Origin: Chroococcidiopsis sp. TS-821
Lineage (GTDB): Bacteria > Cyanobacteriota > Cyanobacteriia > Cyanobacteriales > Chroococcidiopsidaceae
Assembly (NCBI RefSeq): GCF_002939305.1
Contig: NZ_MVDI01000001.1
Location: 744,001 to 808,000 of the forward strand
Direction: 5' to 3'
Length of the DNA: 64,000 nt
The translations under genes and the position numbers were made by a program. Shown in pieces: positions 39,264 through 47,829 of the stretch. Numbering within the stretch: the stretch's first letter is position 1; each line of letters opens with the position of its first letter. A model generated the notes under the pieces. That model did no database searches. It saw only the letters and a list, made by a program, of their open reading frames with translations, and had not been told where the DNA came from.

Positions 39264-39268
39264 AAATA

Positions 39269-39295
39269 AGGGAACCTACTAAGCGTAGATTCCCT
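39269..39295. terminator. Hairpin after lspA
   Basis: AGGGAA and CTAC (39269-39274, 39276-39279) pair with GTAG and TTCCCT (39285-39288, 39290-39295), with one internal mismatch and a 5-base loop. The flanks are not strongly T-rich on either strand, so it may be a weak bidirectional terminator between the convergent lspA and the gene at 39344. Confidence 0.5.
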
Positions 39296-39343
39296 CAAAG
39301 TCAAGATTTATTCGGTCAAGCTCAATCGCCTTGGTGTTAAGTC

Positions 39344-39997
39344 CTAAGGCGTTACACCTTCACTCGGGTTGCTAGGTGCAGCACTGTCAGTTCCGGGCGC
39401 AGGCATCATTGTCCCACCTGGTAAAGGCTCCGAAGGACGAGATTCAATTCGGTCATCAATAGGCGCATCTGGACTAGTAGGTGCTGCAGCACCGTCAGGA
39501 GATGTGGGGCTATCTGTGGTGCCAGGTACTGGTGTTGTTGCATCTGGCGCATTGATTGGGCTTTCAGGCGCTACTCGCGTACCGCCGCCTGTGGGAGATT
39601 CTGGAGGTAAAGTTGTACCATCAGTAGGTCCAGCTGGCGGAGTCATGGTACCTGGAGTCATCGTACCATCTGGTCCTGGCAGTGGTGTTACTGGCGGTGC
39701 AGTCGGATCGAGTGGAGTCGTACCTTCTGGGGTTACGGGTGGAGTTGTTGGCGTTACAGGCGTCGTTGCATCAGGGGTTGTTGTGCCTGTAGGTGCTGGA
39801 CCTGTTAGCGGTGTACCACCCTCGCAGCGTGAGTTGAGTGGAAAACGCTCGCATAGAATTTCTAAACCTTGTGGTGAAAGCTCAATCTCTGGGGTTGGAG
39901 TTGTTTCTTGAGCTACAGCATTGCTAGATAATGCCAGAGTCAGAGCAGTACCAAATAAACCTACGTATCTTATTTTCACACCACTTAACCTCAACAC
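39344..39997 (-). CDS. Pro/Thr-rich secreted protein
   Basis: This 217-residue protein has a likely signal peptide (residues about 8-29; YVGLFGTALTLALSSNAVAQ) and then a short segment with two Cys residues (LEILCERFPLNSRCEGG). The rest is low-complexity Pro/Thr/Gly sequence with repeats like TTPVTPTTPPVTPEGTTP. It resembles cell-wall or outer-layer linker proteins of cyanobacteria. I do not recognise a catalytic domain. A long frame on the opposite strand is a shadow produced by the repetitive composition. Confidence 0.65.
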   Translation of the reverse strand: MLRLSGVKIRYVGLFGTALTLALSSNAVAQETTPTPEIELSPQGLEILCERFPLNSRCEGGTPLTGPAPTGTTTPDATTPVTPTTPPVTPEGTTPLDPTAPPVTPLPGPDGTMTPGTMTPPAGPTDGTTLPPESPTGGGTRVAPESPINAPDATTPVPGTTDSPTSPDGAAAPTSPDAPIDDRIESRPSEPLPGGTMMPAPGTDSAAPSNPSEGVTP

Positions 39998-40414
39998 GTT
40001 TTTGGGATCATTAAATCAGAGGAAAATACATCATAAATCTACCCTAATGTGGATACATATGAGATTTTTGTATGTATAAAACCCCCTTAATAAGGAGAAA
40101 CATTGTTGTGGGGATAGTTTCAGGAAACCGATAATATTGTTTTATCGTCTTAATAAGATTAAAGAATACATTTAGCGATCGCACGTGACAACAGACAAGG
40201 AATCACTTGACTCAGTAGGTACTATGAGCTAGTGAGTAAAATGTTTTCAGTACACAATATCGAGCTTGAAATAAAGCTTCCCCTAACGTGCAAGAAGTCA
40301 TAGCAAGTGCTATGAAGATTGCTAGAAAGTAAAAAACAAATTTATTTAACTCGAATTCTTCAGTTTTGCAGCGAGTCAAAACTTTGACTGACAATCTGGT
40401 AATGCAAATAGACA
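39998..40414. other. Divergent intergenic region
   Basis: About 420 bases between the divergent Pro/Thr-rich gene and the penicillin-binding protein gene. It contains a HIP1 site near 40178 and AT-rich tracts where promoters are expected. I found no credible gene. Confidence 0.5.
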
Positions 40415-42679
40415 ATGAATCAACCGCAACCACCGCGTAAACCGCAAACCGTTTTAGGACAGGTCACACAAGCAGTAAAAACAATTCAAGCTAAAGTAGA
40501 TTTCTCGAAACTAGCACTCAAGCCAAATGCTAGAGTTCCTGAGCTTTGGTTACAAGATGCAGGAGCAGATAAAGCCGAAGTCTATCCGTTACTTGGCGAT
40601 CGCTATCTTCTCGGTCGCAGTTCGCGCTCTTGCGATATTGTCGTGCGCAATCCTGTTGTCAGCCAAATTCACCTATCGATTACACGCCATCCAAAGCGGC
40701 GATCGCCGTTTGTCATCAAAGACGAAAACTCAACGAATGGGATTTATCGTGGCAGAAGACGTATTTCATCACTAGCACTGCGTCACGGAGATATTCTGAC
40801 ACTTGGTCCACCAGAACTTGCGGCTGCTGTGCGACTACAATATGTCGATCCGCCACCTTGGTACGTTCGGGTAATTAATTGGTGCGCGTACGGTATTGGT
40901 GGCGTGACGCTGCTTTTAGCAATAGGAATAGGAATTGAATGGACGAAGTTTTCTGTTGTTCCTTTACCAGGGGCGACACAAGCGCCTGTTGTCGTTTATG
41001 CGCGTGATGGAGAAACGCCCTTACGCCCACCGCGAACGACTTCTCACGTCGATCTCCCAAGCTTATCAGACTTTTCTCCGTACCTACCCGATGCAGTTAT
41101 TGCTTCCGAAGATAGTCGCTTTAATTGGCATTTTGGTGTCGATCCGATTGGGATTTTGCGAGCCATTGTTGTGAATGTACGCGATCGCGAGTTTCAACAA
41201 GGTGCAAGTACGGTAACGCAGCAAGTCGCGCGGAGCTTATTTCGCGATTATGTAGGACCCGAAGATTCTTTAGGGCGGAAGTTGCGCGAGGCGATCGTCG
41301 CGCTGAAACTAGAAACGTTCTATAGCAAGGACTTTCTCCTACGAACTTACCTAAACCGAATCTACTTGGGTGGAGACACTTTAGGTTTTGAGGATGCTGC
41401 GCGATATTACTTTGACAAGTCGGCGAAAGATTTAACGCTAACCGAAGCCGCAACTTTGGTTGGAATTTTGCCTGCTCCAAACAGTTTCAACTTTTGTGGT
41501 GACGCACAAAGTCATCAAACTATCATCAATTACCGCAATCGCGTGCTATCTCGGATGCTCGCGCAGGGTAGAATCAGCGCGGAAGAGGCAAATCGCGCGC
41601 GGCGATCGCCGGTGGATGTTAGCCGTCGCGTGTGTGAAGAACAAGCCAACACAATTGCGCCCTACTTTTACAGTTATGTCTTTCAGGAACTGAGGCAAAT
41701 TTTGGGAGAACAACTCGCGCGCGAAGGTAACTTTATTATTGAAACGCAGTTAGACCCTAAAATTCAAGCCCAGGCAGAAGCCGCACTGCGCAACGCGGTA
41801 AGTAACAGTGGCGGAACGTATCGCTTTTCACAAGGTGCAATTGTTACGCTTGATGCTAATACAGGTGCTGTATTAGCCCTTGTTGGCGGAACTGATTACA
41901 AAACAAGTCAATTTAACCGCGCTACGCAAGCACAGCGACAACCAGGGTCAACCTTTAAGCTATTTGCGTATGCTGCTGCTGTCGAGCAGGGAATTTCCCC
42001 CTACAAAGCTTATTCGTGCGCGCCTGTTTTTTGGAGAGGTCAAAGGTATCGTGGTTGCGAACGCTCAAGTGGCAGTATCGATATGTACACTGGGTTAGCG
42101 CTATCAGAAAACGCGGTAGCTTTACGTATAGCGCAGGATGTGGGATTAGAGCGGGTAGTACGGATGGCAAGACGGCTTGGTGTAGAATCGCCGTTGAATC
42201 CTGTACCTGGTTTGGTATTAGGGCAAAGCGAAACTAACGTGCTCGAAATGACAGGTGCATTTGCTGCTGTTGCTAATGGTGGTGTGTGGAATCGCCCGCA
42301 CTTGATTAGTCGAATTTTAGATAGCAGCGATTGCAGCGATCGCCAAAATTTAAAAACTTGTCGGGAAATTTATTCTTTTGCGCAGAGTAATGATGCCAAC
42401 ATTCAGGCAATCCCGCCTAGTGTAGCTGACACAATGACTTCAATGTTACAGAGTGTCGTCCAGCGCGGTACAGGAAGAAGCGCTGCAATAGGATTAGGTG
42501 TTGCTGGAAAAACTGGTACAACCGATAATAATCGCGATTTGTGGTTTATTGGTTATATTCCCTCTCGGCAACTGGTGACCGGCGTTTGGCTTGGCAACGA
42601 CAATAGTTCCCCCACAGCAGGTAGCAGCGCGATCGCAGCGCAATTATGGGGTAACTATATGCGTCAAGTTGTCCAGTAA
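40415..42679 (+). CDS. Class A penicillin-binding protein with N-terminal FHA domain
   Basis: In order: a cytosolic FHA domain (about 55-135; YLLGRSSRSCDIVVRNPVVS and IKDENSTNGIYRGRRRI), one membrane helix (about 153-175), a glycosyltransferase family 51 domain (195-380; VIASEDSRFNWHFGVDP and QGASTVTQQVARSLFRDY), and a transpeptidase domain (430-750) with SxxK in PGSTFKLFAYA, SEN in LALSENAVAL and KTGTT. It should polymerise and cross-link peptidoglycan. FHA domains bind phosphothreonine, so a Ser/Thr kinase may control or recruit it; that is inference from the family. All catalytic motifs look intact. It is convergent with the DUF4335 gene, with three bases between stops. Confidence 0.93.
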   Translation: MNQPQPPRKPQTVLGQVTQAVKTIQAKVDFSKLALKPNARVPELWLQDAGADKAEVYPLLGDRYLLGRSSRSCDIVVRNPVVSQIHLSITRHPKRRSPFVIKDENSTNGIYRGRRRISSLALRHGDILTLGPPELAAAVRLQYVDPPPWYVRVINWCAYGIGGVTLLLAIGIGIEWTKFSVVPLPGATQAPVVVYARDGETPLRPPRTTSHVDLPSLSDFSPYLPDAVIASEDSRFNWHFGVDPIGILRAIVVNVRDREFQQGASTVTQQVARSLFRDYVGPEDSLGRKLREAIVALKLETFYSKDFLLRTYLNRIYLGGDTLGFEDAARYYFDKSAKDLTLTEAATLVGILPAPNSFNFCGDAQSHQTIINYRNRVLSRMLAQGRISAEEANRARRSPVDVSRRVCEEQANTIAPYFYSYVFQELRQILGEQLAREGNFIIETQLDPKIQAQAEAALRNAVSNSGGTYRFSQGAIVTLDANTGAVLALVGGTDYKTSQFNRATQAQRQPGSTFKLFAYAAAVEQGISPYKAYSCAPVFWRGQRYRGCERSSGSIDMYTGLALSENAVALRIAQDVGLERVVRMARRLGVESPLNPVPGLVLGQSETNVLEMTGAFAAVANGGVWNRPHLISRILDSSDCSDRQNLKTCREIYSFAQSNDANIQAIPPSVADTMTSMLQSVVQRGTGRSAAIGLGVAGKTGTTDNNRDLWFIGYIPSRQLVTGVWLGNDNSSPTAGSSAIAAQLWGNYMRQVVQ

Positions 42680-42682
42680 GTG

Positions 42683-43630
42683 CTAGCTTTGCCAAGGAGT
42701 CACCTGCAACACCCCGTTACGACCGAAAACTACGCGAAACTGCGCGAGAGCTTCTGGTGGGGTTCCTGGAGTTGTAGCGGGATAAACCAGTAAATTGGGT
42801 AACGGAGTTTGCGCGATCGCGTCATTGGCGATCGCATTCGTCGAGCGGTATCCCACAATTGCGCCATTGGCTGTGGTACTCACGCGGTAGATTAAATCAT
42901 GATTAACTGTGCGAGTTGTCCAAACGCGGTTGATGCGATTGTAAAGTTTTTGTTGCAACCAGGCGATTTGTTCGGTGTCAGTAATTGCTGTAACAAAATG
43001 ACTGCGACTCGAACGCGATTGTGGTTGTGGTTCTTCGGGACGGCGAACTTCGGGAATCGGAACGAAAAAGAAGGCGATCGCAGCTAGCGCTAAACTTGAC
43101 ACTCCGACTGCGGCTGGTACAGCTTGTTTTGTTAACTGGGGCGCGTGTCCTGCGTGGCGTTTAGATATAGGCGCTAGCTGTAACGACATCGCAGGTAACG
43201 TTTGGCTATCGGCAAAGAATTGATCGACGGCTTCTACCAAATCAAACAATTGTACTGTCGTTAAATCAATTGCTATAGGAGTAGGCGTTGCTTCTGCACC
43301 AGGATTTGAGGCGTTGGAATGGACAATTAATCGATGACGATTGGGAGCAATTTGCTGCAATTCCACTAAACCTGACTCGTGACGATGCGCCTCAGGATGA
43401 GGAACTTTGCTCAAAAATTCTTGTGCATAACCGCTTACCGCCGTGACTAAGCTCTCAAAAAATTCTCGTCCGCCCGTTAACGGTTTAGCCCCTGCTAAGT
43501 GACACTCTGCATTTACCAGTATCGAAAGTACGGGTCTGACATTTGGAGACTGCTCGTTTGTGGGTTCGCTTAAACCCTCTAAAAAGAGAGTGCAATTAGG
43601 CAAGCTGTACTTACGTTGAATTGTCTTCAT
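42683..43630 (-). CDS. DUF4335 protein with one membrane helix
   Basis: This 315-residue protein has an N-terminal domain (KYSLPNCTLFLEGLSEPT; CHLAGAKPLTGGREFFESLV) typical of cyanobacterial DUF4335 proteins, a hydrophobic helix near residues 170-195 (AAVGVSSLALAAIAFFFVPI), and a C-terminal domain containing TDTEQIAWLQQKLYNRINRV. Its start overlaps the stop of the upstream DUF3038 gene by four bases, so translation is probably coupled. The pair occurs together in cyanobacteria; the function is unknown. Confidence 0.75.
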   Translation of the reverse strand: MKTIQRKYSLPNCTLFLEGLSEPTNEQSPNVRPVLSILVNAECHLAGAKPLTGGREFFESLVTAVSGYAQEFLSKVPHPEAHRHESGLVELQQIAPNRHRLIVHSNASNPGAEATPTPIAIDLTTVQLFDLVEAVDQFFADSQTLPAMSLQLAPISKRHAGHAPQLTKQAVPAAVGVSSLALAAIAFFFVPIPEVRRPEEPQPQSRSSRSHFVTAITDTEQIAWLQQKLYNRINRVWTTRTVNHDLIYRVSTTANGAIVGYRSTNAIANDAIAQTPLPNLLVYPATTPGTPPEALAQFRVVFGRNGVLQVTPWQS

Positions 43631-44253
43631 TCTACTTCCCCGTCAAACAGGCTCATCCACAACCTTTGCGTTCCAGCAGTTCCCGTACAAAATAGCAGTT
43701 GTCCTAATAAGTTCAGTGCGAGTTCATTTAACTTGTCGTCAGAATTATAAGCCAAGACACCTGAACGTCGCGGGTTCATGCGGCTACGGAAATGCGCGCG
43801 GAAGCGAGCTAAATAATTTGCCAAACGTAAGTTCTGCTCTAAAGGAATTTGCTTGTCGCTCATCTGTTGATAAGCTAACAGCAATTGCCGTAACAAAACC
43901 GTTAAGCGTCTTGCTATATAACACGCGATGACGACGAGTGCTTTTGCCTCAACAATACTTAATAATCGGCGCGTATGCGCTCTGCGTAAAGGATTTGTGC
44001 TGCGCAGCCGCCATAAATTCACCCGATTTTTGATAATGTCTTGAAGTTCTAGTTCTCGCGCTACATCCAGAAGAGCTTCAGAACCACCTATTTCTAAAGC
44101 TTCGATTGCCAGTAAAATCAAGTCGATTTGCAAACAGGTGCGACGGGGACACCCTTTTTCTTCAATAGGTGGATAAGGTAAATAATCTAAAATCAATGGA
44201 TTGGACTGGACAGCAGCCGCGTCTATTGGTACTACACTTACAGAAGCATTCAT
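43627..44253 (-). CDS. DUF3038 protein
   Basis: This 208-residue soluble helical protein contains CPRRTCLQIDLILLAIEALE, NRVNLWRLRSTNPLRR and LALNLLGQLLFCTGTAG, features of the cyanobacterial DUF3038 family. It overlaps the start of the DUF4335 gene and should be made from the same message. A physical complex of the two is a reasonable guess. No catalytic motif is visible. Confidence 0.75.
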   Translation of the reverse strand: MNASVSVVPIDAAAVQSNPLILDYLPYPPIEEKGCPRRTCLQIDLILLAIEALEIGGSEALLDVARELELQDIIKNRVNLWRLRSTNPLRRAHTRRLLSIVEAKALVVIACYIARRLTVLLRQLLLAYQQMSDKQIPLEQNLRLANYLARFRAHFRSRMNPRRSGVLAYNSDDKLNELALNLLGQLLFCTGTAGTQRLWMSLFDGEVE

Positions 44254-44709
44254 GTTATCAAGCGATCTCGGGTGAAGAGGAATTTTGCCATATAAACTTC
44301 CACTAGATTGCCAAATTAGACGGCAAAACGTCCACTTTTAGCATGGAAGCACGATTCCCCTACTGGTTGAACTGACGGATCTTTGTATCAATGAGATCCC
44401 AACTTTGCCACAATTGCGCAGAAAGTTGAGAATCTGTCTACTGCGGTTTGCGAGGTGGAGATAAATTCAGCGATTTTATATTTGAAAATCATTCACCACT
44501 TTGCAAATGTCAGCAACAATTCAAATTTGTCTAGATTTCTAGTGTACGATTTTTCCGGCATCATTGAGAAATCAGCAACTAGGGAAGCGATCGCATTTGT
44601 TTGAGAGTTTCCTCGATAGTAGAAACTCGCGTTCAGCCAGTAGACACTATAGCCTAATTTGTTGACGACAACATGCCACTTTATCTTAGTTACTCTTGGC
44701 AACACGCTT
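44254..44709. other. Divergent intergenic region before apt
   Basis: About 455 bases. The apt frame is open back to 44659, but the conserved protein begins at ATG 44710. A HIP1-like GCGATCGC occurs near 44587. No other gene or clear regulatory motif seen. Confidence 0.5.
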
Positions 44710-45231
44710 ATGGATCTCAAGTCCTTAATTCGTGAAATTCCCGATTTTCCTAAACCTGGAATTTTATTTCGAGACATCACGACACTTTTACGCGATGCAA
44801 ATGGTTTACGCTATACAATTGATTCTCTAACTGATAAGTTTCAGGCGGCAAATTTGACAGCAGATTATGTTGTTGGGATGGAATCGCGGGGCTTTATTAT
44901 TGGCGCGCCTTTGGCTTATAAATTAGGAGCTGGCTTTATTCCAGTCCGCAAACCAGGAAAATTACCGTCGTCGGTTCATGCAGTTGACTATCAACTTGAG
45001 TATGGCATGGATCGGTTGGAGGTACATCAAGACGCGTTGCAGCCAGGTAGCCCAGTATTAATCGTTGACGATCTGCTGGCGACAGGGGGAACCGCCAGCG
45101 CCACCGCCAAATTAGTTCAGCAAATCGGCTGCAAGTTAGTTGGCTTTGGGTTTATTATCGAGCTACGGGATTTACAAGGGCGAAAACAGTTGCCAGATGG
45201 CGTACCTGTAATCTCGTTAGTTGAATATTGA
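44710..45231 (+). CDS. apt: Adenine phosphoribosyltransferase
   Basis: This 173-residue enzyme begins [20 protein letters not shown], the standard start of bacterial APRT, which fixes the ATG at 44710. It has [29 protein letters not shown], the PRPP-binding motif [16 protein letters not shown], and [14 protein letters not shown]. It makes AMP from adenine and PRPP in purine salvage. Length is normal. A permease gene follows 50 bases downstream on the same strand. Confidence 0.96.
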   Translation: MDLKSLIREIPDFPKPGILFRDITTLLRDANGLRYTIDSLTDKFQAANLTADYVVGMESRGFIIGAPLAYKLGAGFIPVRKPGKLPSSVHAVDYQLEYGMDRLEVHQDALQPGSPVLIVDDLLATGGTASATAKLVQQIGCKLVGFGFIIELRDLQGRKQLPDGVPVISLVEY

Positions 45232-45281
45232 TGGCAACAAAATTGTCTTGACTTCACTCAAGCTACGAGCGAACTGCAATT

Positions 45282-46328
45282 ATGACTTCGAGTAAGGTTT
45301 CTGCGATTGCGCGTTGGGGCTGGCTGAATCGGTTAGTTGATAGTGAAACGATTGTTTATATCGTTAAGCGGCTATTACAGGCACTGCTAACGCTGTTACT
45401 AGCATCAGCACTTTCGTTTTTTATTATCCAGTTGGCTCCTGGCGATTATCTTGATACATTGCGGCAAAATCCGCAAATTTCGCCCGAACGCATCGAAGAA
45501 CTACGACAGCAGTTCGGCTTAGATCGCTCGTGGATTGAGCAGTACGGACGCTGGCTGTGGCGAATCGTGACGCAAGGCGATTTTGGCACGAGTTTTGTCT
45601 ATCAACGTTCAGTGGCTTCGTTATTGTGGGAGCGAATTGGCGCGACGTTGTTACTTGCGATCGCTTCGCTCGTTCTGACGTGGGCAATTGCAATTCCACT
45701 GGGAATCGTTGCTGCCGTCAAACAAAATCATTGGATTGACCGCATGTTACAAGTTATCAGTTACACAGGACAAGGGTTTCCTAGCTTTATCACTGCCCTT
45801 TTACTGCTCATTTTTGCCCAAAATACTTCGCCCCTTTTTCCTGTTGGTGGAATGACGAGTATCAACCATGCTGATTTTTCGCCATTTGGCAGAATGCTAG
45901 ACATTGCTTGGCACATGATCCTCCCCACGATCGCATTAAGTATTACCAGTTTTGCTGGTTTGCAGCGCATTACGCGGGGTGAGTTATTAGATGTTCTGCG
46001 ACAAGACTACATTCAAACAGCGCGCGCTAAAGGCTTGCCGGAGAATCGCGTCATTTATGTTCACGCATTACGCAACGCAGTAAACCCATTAATTACAATT
46101 CTTGGTTTTGAACTCGCTAGTTTATTGAGCGGCGCCTTTATTGCCGAATTTTTCTTTAATTGGCCTGGATTGGGGCGATTGATTCTCCAAGCAGTCTTGG
46201 CGCAGGATTTGTATCTAGTCATGGCAAGTTTAACTATGGGCGCAGTGATGCTCATTGTCGGTAACTTGATTGCCGATCTCTTGCTGAAAGCCGTAGACCC
46301 AAGAATTCGTTTAGAAAATATTAATTAA
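45282..46328 (+). CDS. ABC transporter permease, DppB/OppB family
   Basis: This 348-residue membrane permease has the features of peptide/nickel-type ABC systems: VKRLLQALLTLLLASALSFF at the N-terminus, QLAPGDYLDTLRQNPQISPE, FGTSFVYQRSV, the EAA-type loop YIQTARAKGLPENRVIYVHA and LIADLLLKAVDPRIR at the end. It should form half of an importer for oligopeptides or a similar solute. No binding protein, second permease or ATPase is linked here, so these parts must be encoded elsewhere, as is common in cyanobacteria. The substrate is unknown. Confidence 0.9.
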   Translation: MTSSKVSAIARWGWLNRLVDSETIVYIVKRLLQALLTLLLASALSFFIIQLAPGDYLDTLRQNPQISPERIEELRQQFGLDRSWIEQYGRWLWRIVTQGDFGTSFVYQRSVASLLWERIGATLLLAIASLVLTWAIAIPLGIVAAVKQNHWIDRMLQVISYTGQGFPSFITALLLLIFAQNTSPLFPVGGMTSINHADFSPFGRMLDIAWHMILPTIALSITSFAGLQRITRGELLDVLRQDYIQTARAKGLPENRVIYVHALRNAVNPLITILGFELASLLSGAFIAEFFFNWPGLGRLILQAVLAQDLYLVMASLTMGAVMLIVGNLIADLLLKAVDPRIRLENIN

Positions 46329-46341
46329 ACCAAATAGGTAT

Positions 46342-46369
46342 GGAGTTAACAATAATTTGAGATAACTCC
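46342..46369 (+). terminator. Hairpin after the permease gene
   Basis: GGAGTTA (46342-46348) and TAACTCC (46363-46369) form a seven-base stem with a 14-base loop, followed by a short T tract. It could be a weak terminator, or it could mask the GAGG ribosome binding site of the next gene, which starts at 46385. Confidence 0.35.
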
Positions 46370-46384
46370 TGAGGTTTTCTGCTT

Positions 46385-46690
46385 ATGACACAAATATATT
46401 ATCTCATCCGTTCCAGAGCTGATGGACGTTATCTTGTCGCTCATCCTCAAATTGCAACTGACGCTGAGAATGGATATTTATTAATGTTTCGCGAAGATTT
46501 TGACGCTCTAAGCTATCTCAATACACATGGCGCGGACGTAGCGGATCAATTTGCTGTAGAATCAGTTGCTGGTAGTCAAGTTAAAAACCTACTTCAAAGA
46601 TGGGGTTTTGTCGGTGTTGGTATTGTACAAGATCCTCTACTACCAAAAGTAGACTTTTTAACTCACTCTAGGCTACGACTTGGCGACTAA
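46385..46690 (+). CDS. Conserved hypothetical protein, 101 residues
   Basis: This short soluble protein (MTQIYYLIRSRADGRYLVAH; YLLMFREDFDALSYLNTH; FGVA-like FAVESVAGSQVKNLLQRWGF) looks like a small conserved cyanobacterial protein. GAGG lies about ten bases before the ATG. I do not recognise a named domain. It lies between the permease gene and a small exported protein; function unknown. Confidence 0.7.
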   Translation: MTQIYYLIRSRADGRYLVAHPQIATDAENGYLLMFREDFDALSYLNTHGADVADQFAVESVAGSQVKNLLQRWGFVGVGIVQDPLLPKVDFLTHSRLRLGD

Positions 46691-46826
46691 CATATCTATA
46701 TCGTTGTAGATGTATCCAAGTGAACATTTCAAGATACACCTACAAGCAGTTGTATAGGATTCTGCTTAGTCTTATCCTGTTAGTAACCTCTTAATGGTCA
46801 ATTGGTATAACCAGGAGAAACTTGGT

Positions 46827-47195
46827 ATGCGCTCTATTCGTTTTAAATTGTCTGCTTTGCGTCCAGTACGCGTTTTGGTAGCTCTTTGTGCTTGTGTTTT
46901 TTTAGTATTCTCTAGCGCTGCTCCTGCTTTAAGTGACACACCCCAACCTGGGGCTGCTCCATCCACACCTCAGCAAGGTGAAGCAAATCTAACAGCAATC
47001 GAAAAGGAAGCACAGAAGGCAGCTGCAGACGACCCTTATTCGCGCAAAGAAACGCAAGTTAAAGCTAACGAGGGTCTCAATGAAATTCAAGGTGCTGCTG
47101 ACGCAGAAAAAATGAGTCGTCCAGAAAATGCTCAGGCGACATCCGTCGAAGAAAAGTCCAAGAATTTCCTTGAAGCCTTGACAGGAAAAAAATAA
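46827..47195 (+). CDS. Small exported protein resembling low-temperature-induced proteins
   Basis: This 122-residue protein has a clear signal peptide (about 1-32; VRVLVALCACVFLVFSSAAP then ALS) and a short helical, charged mature part with KANEGLNEIQGAADAEKMSR followed by PENAQATSVEEKSKNFLEAL. The latter pattern recurs in small cyanobacterial proteins annotated as low-temperature-induced; the role is not established. ATG 46827 follows AGGAG at a good distance and is preferred over ATG 46794. A strong terminator follows at 47226. Confidence 0.65.
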   Translation: MRSIRFKLSALRPVRVLVALCACVFLVFSSAAPALSDTPQPGAAPSTPQQGEANLTAIEKEAQKAAADDPYSRKETQVKANEGLNEIQGAADAEKMSRPENAQATSVEEKSKNFLEALTGKK

Positions 47196-47225
47196 CCTCT
47201 GAGGCTAATTAATTCTTAACCTTAA

Positions 47226-47255
47226 AAAGGGTAGAAATATCTCTACCCTTTCTTT
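47226..47255 (+). terminator. Strong intrinsic terminator of the exported-protein gene
   Basis: AAAGGGTAGA (47226-47235) and TCTACCCTTT (47242-47251) form a perfect ten-pair stem with a six-base loop, followed by CTTT. It lies 30 bases after the stop codon. Confidence 0.8.
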
Positions 47256-47268
47256 GACTTAATACGAT

Positions 47269-47303
47269 AAAAAAGGGTTAACCCATTACTTTTTGGTCAA
47301 CCC
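47269..47303 (-). terminator. Intrinsic terminator of ycf35
   Basis: On the minus strand GGGTTGACC (47303-47295) pairs with the GGGTTAACCC arm (47284-47275) over nine positions with one wobble, followed by six T residues (47274-47269). It is 27 bases after the ycf35 stop and faces the plus-strand terminator. Confidence 0.7.
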
Positions 47304-47329
47304 GCATACTTGGGAACGCGCTGTACAAG

Positions 47330-47680
47330 CTATTGCAATACCAACTTGACGTTGGCATTTTGCAAACCACGCTGCTTAACTTCAGCTAAGGTTTTGTTAA
47401 CAGCATACTTTTGGTTAATCGAGTTGATTAACTCAGTTTGATTGTGCTTCTTAGCAACGCCCCAAAGATCAGCAATTAAATCATAAGAACCATCGCTATT
47501 GCGGGACCAACCCAGGTCATACTCACCGTCTAATACTGCAACTAAGTCCGCACGAACGCGCTGACCATTGTAACCGCGTACATCGGCTTCAGTTTTGGTA
47601 GTAATACCCAAGTCGCGCAGAGAAGCCTTGAGGATTTCTACATCAGTAATTTTGGTGCGTAGGGTGCTAAAGTGAGACAT
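47330..47680 (-). CDS. ycf35: Ycf35 (DUF1257) protein
   Basis: This 116-residue protein begins MSHFSTLRTKITDVEILKAS and contains LGITTKTEADVRGYNGQRVR and DLGWSRNSDGSYDLIADLWG, the signature of the DUF1257/Ycf35 family found in cyanobacteria and red-algal plastids. Its function is not established. The start is supported by TAGGAGGAAACC directly upstream. The ycf46-type ATPase gene lies upstream on the same strand, 149 bases away, so the two may share control. Confidence 0.93.
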   Translation of the reverse strand: MSHFSTLRTKITDVEILKASLRDLGITTKTEADVRGYNGQRVRADLVAVLDGEYDLGWSRNSDGSYDLIADLWGVAKKHNQTELINSINQKYAVNKTLAEVKQRGLQNANVKLVLQ

Positions 47681-47829
47681 TTTGGTTTCCTCCTAAGGGA
47701 AAATTGAGAAAAACAACGTTTGGATCAGACAATACCGCGTCGTTTTGGGAAGTTTGAATTCGCGGCTTTTGGTTAACTGCTAGCAGGTTCTGCTAGCCTT
47801 TACTCCTGTTGGTAGCAGGAGAAAGCTTT

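Noticed and set aside
39369-39911. Gly/Val/Ser-rich plus-strand frame of 180 codons
   Set aside because: It is the complement of the Pro/Thr-rich protein; its composition is a mirror of the repeats and it has no start signal.
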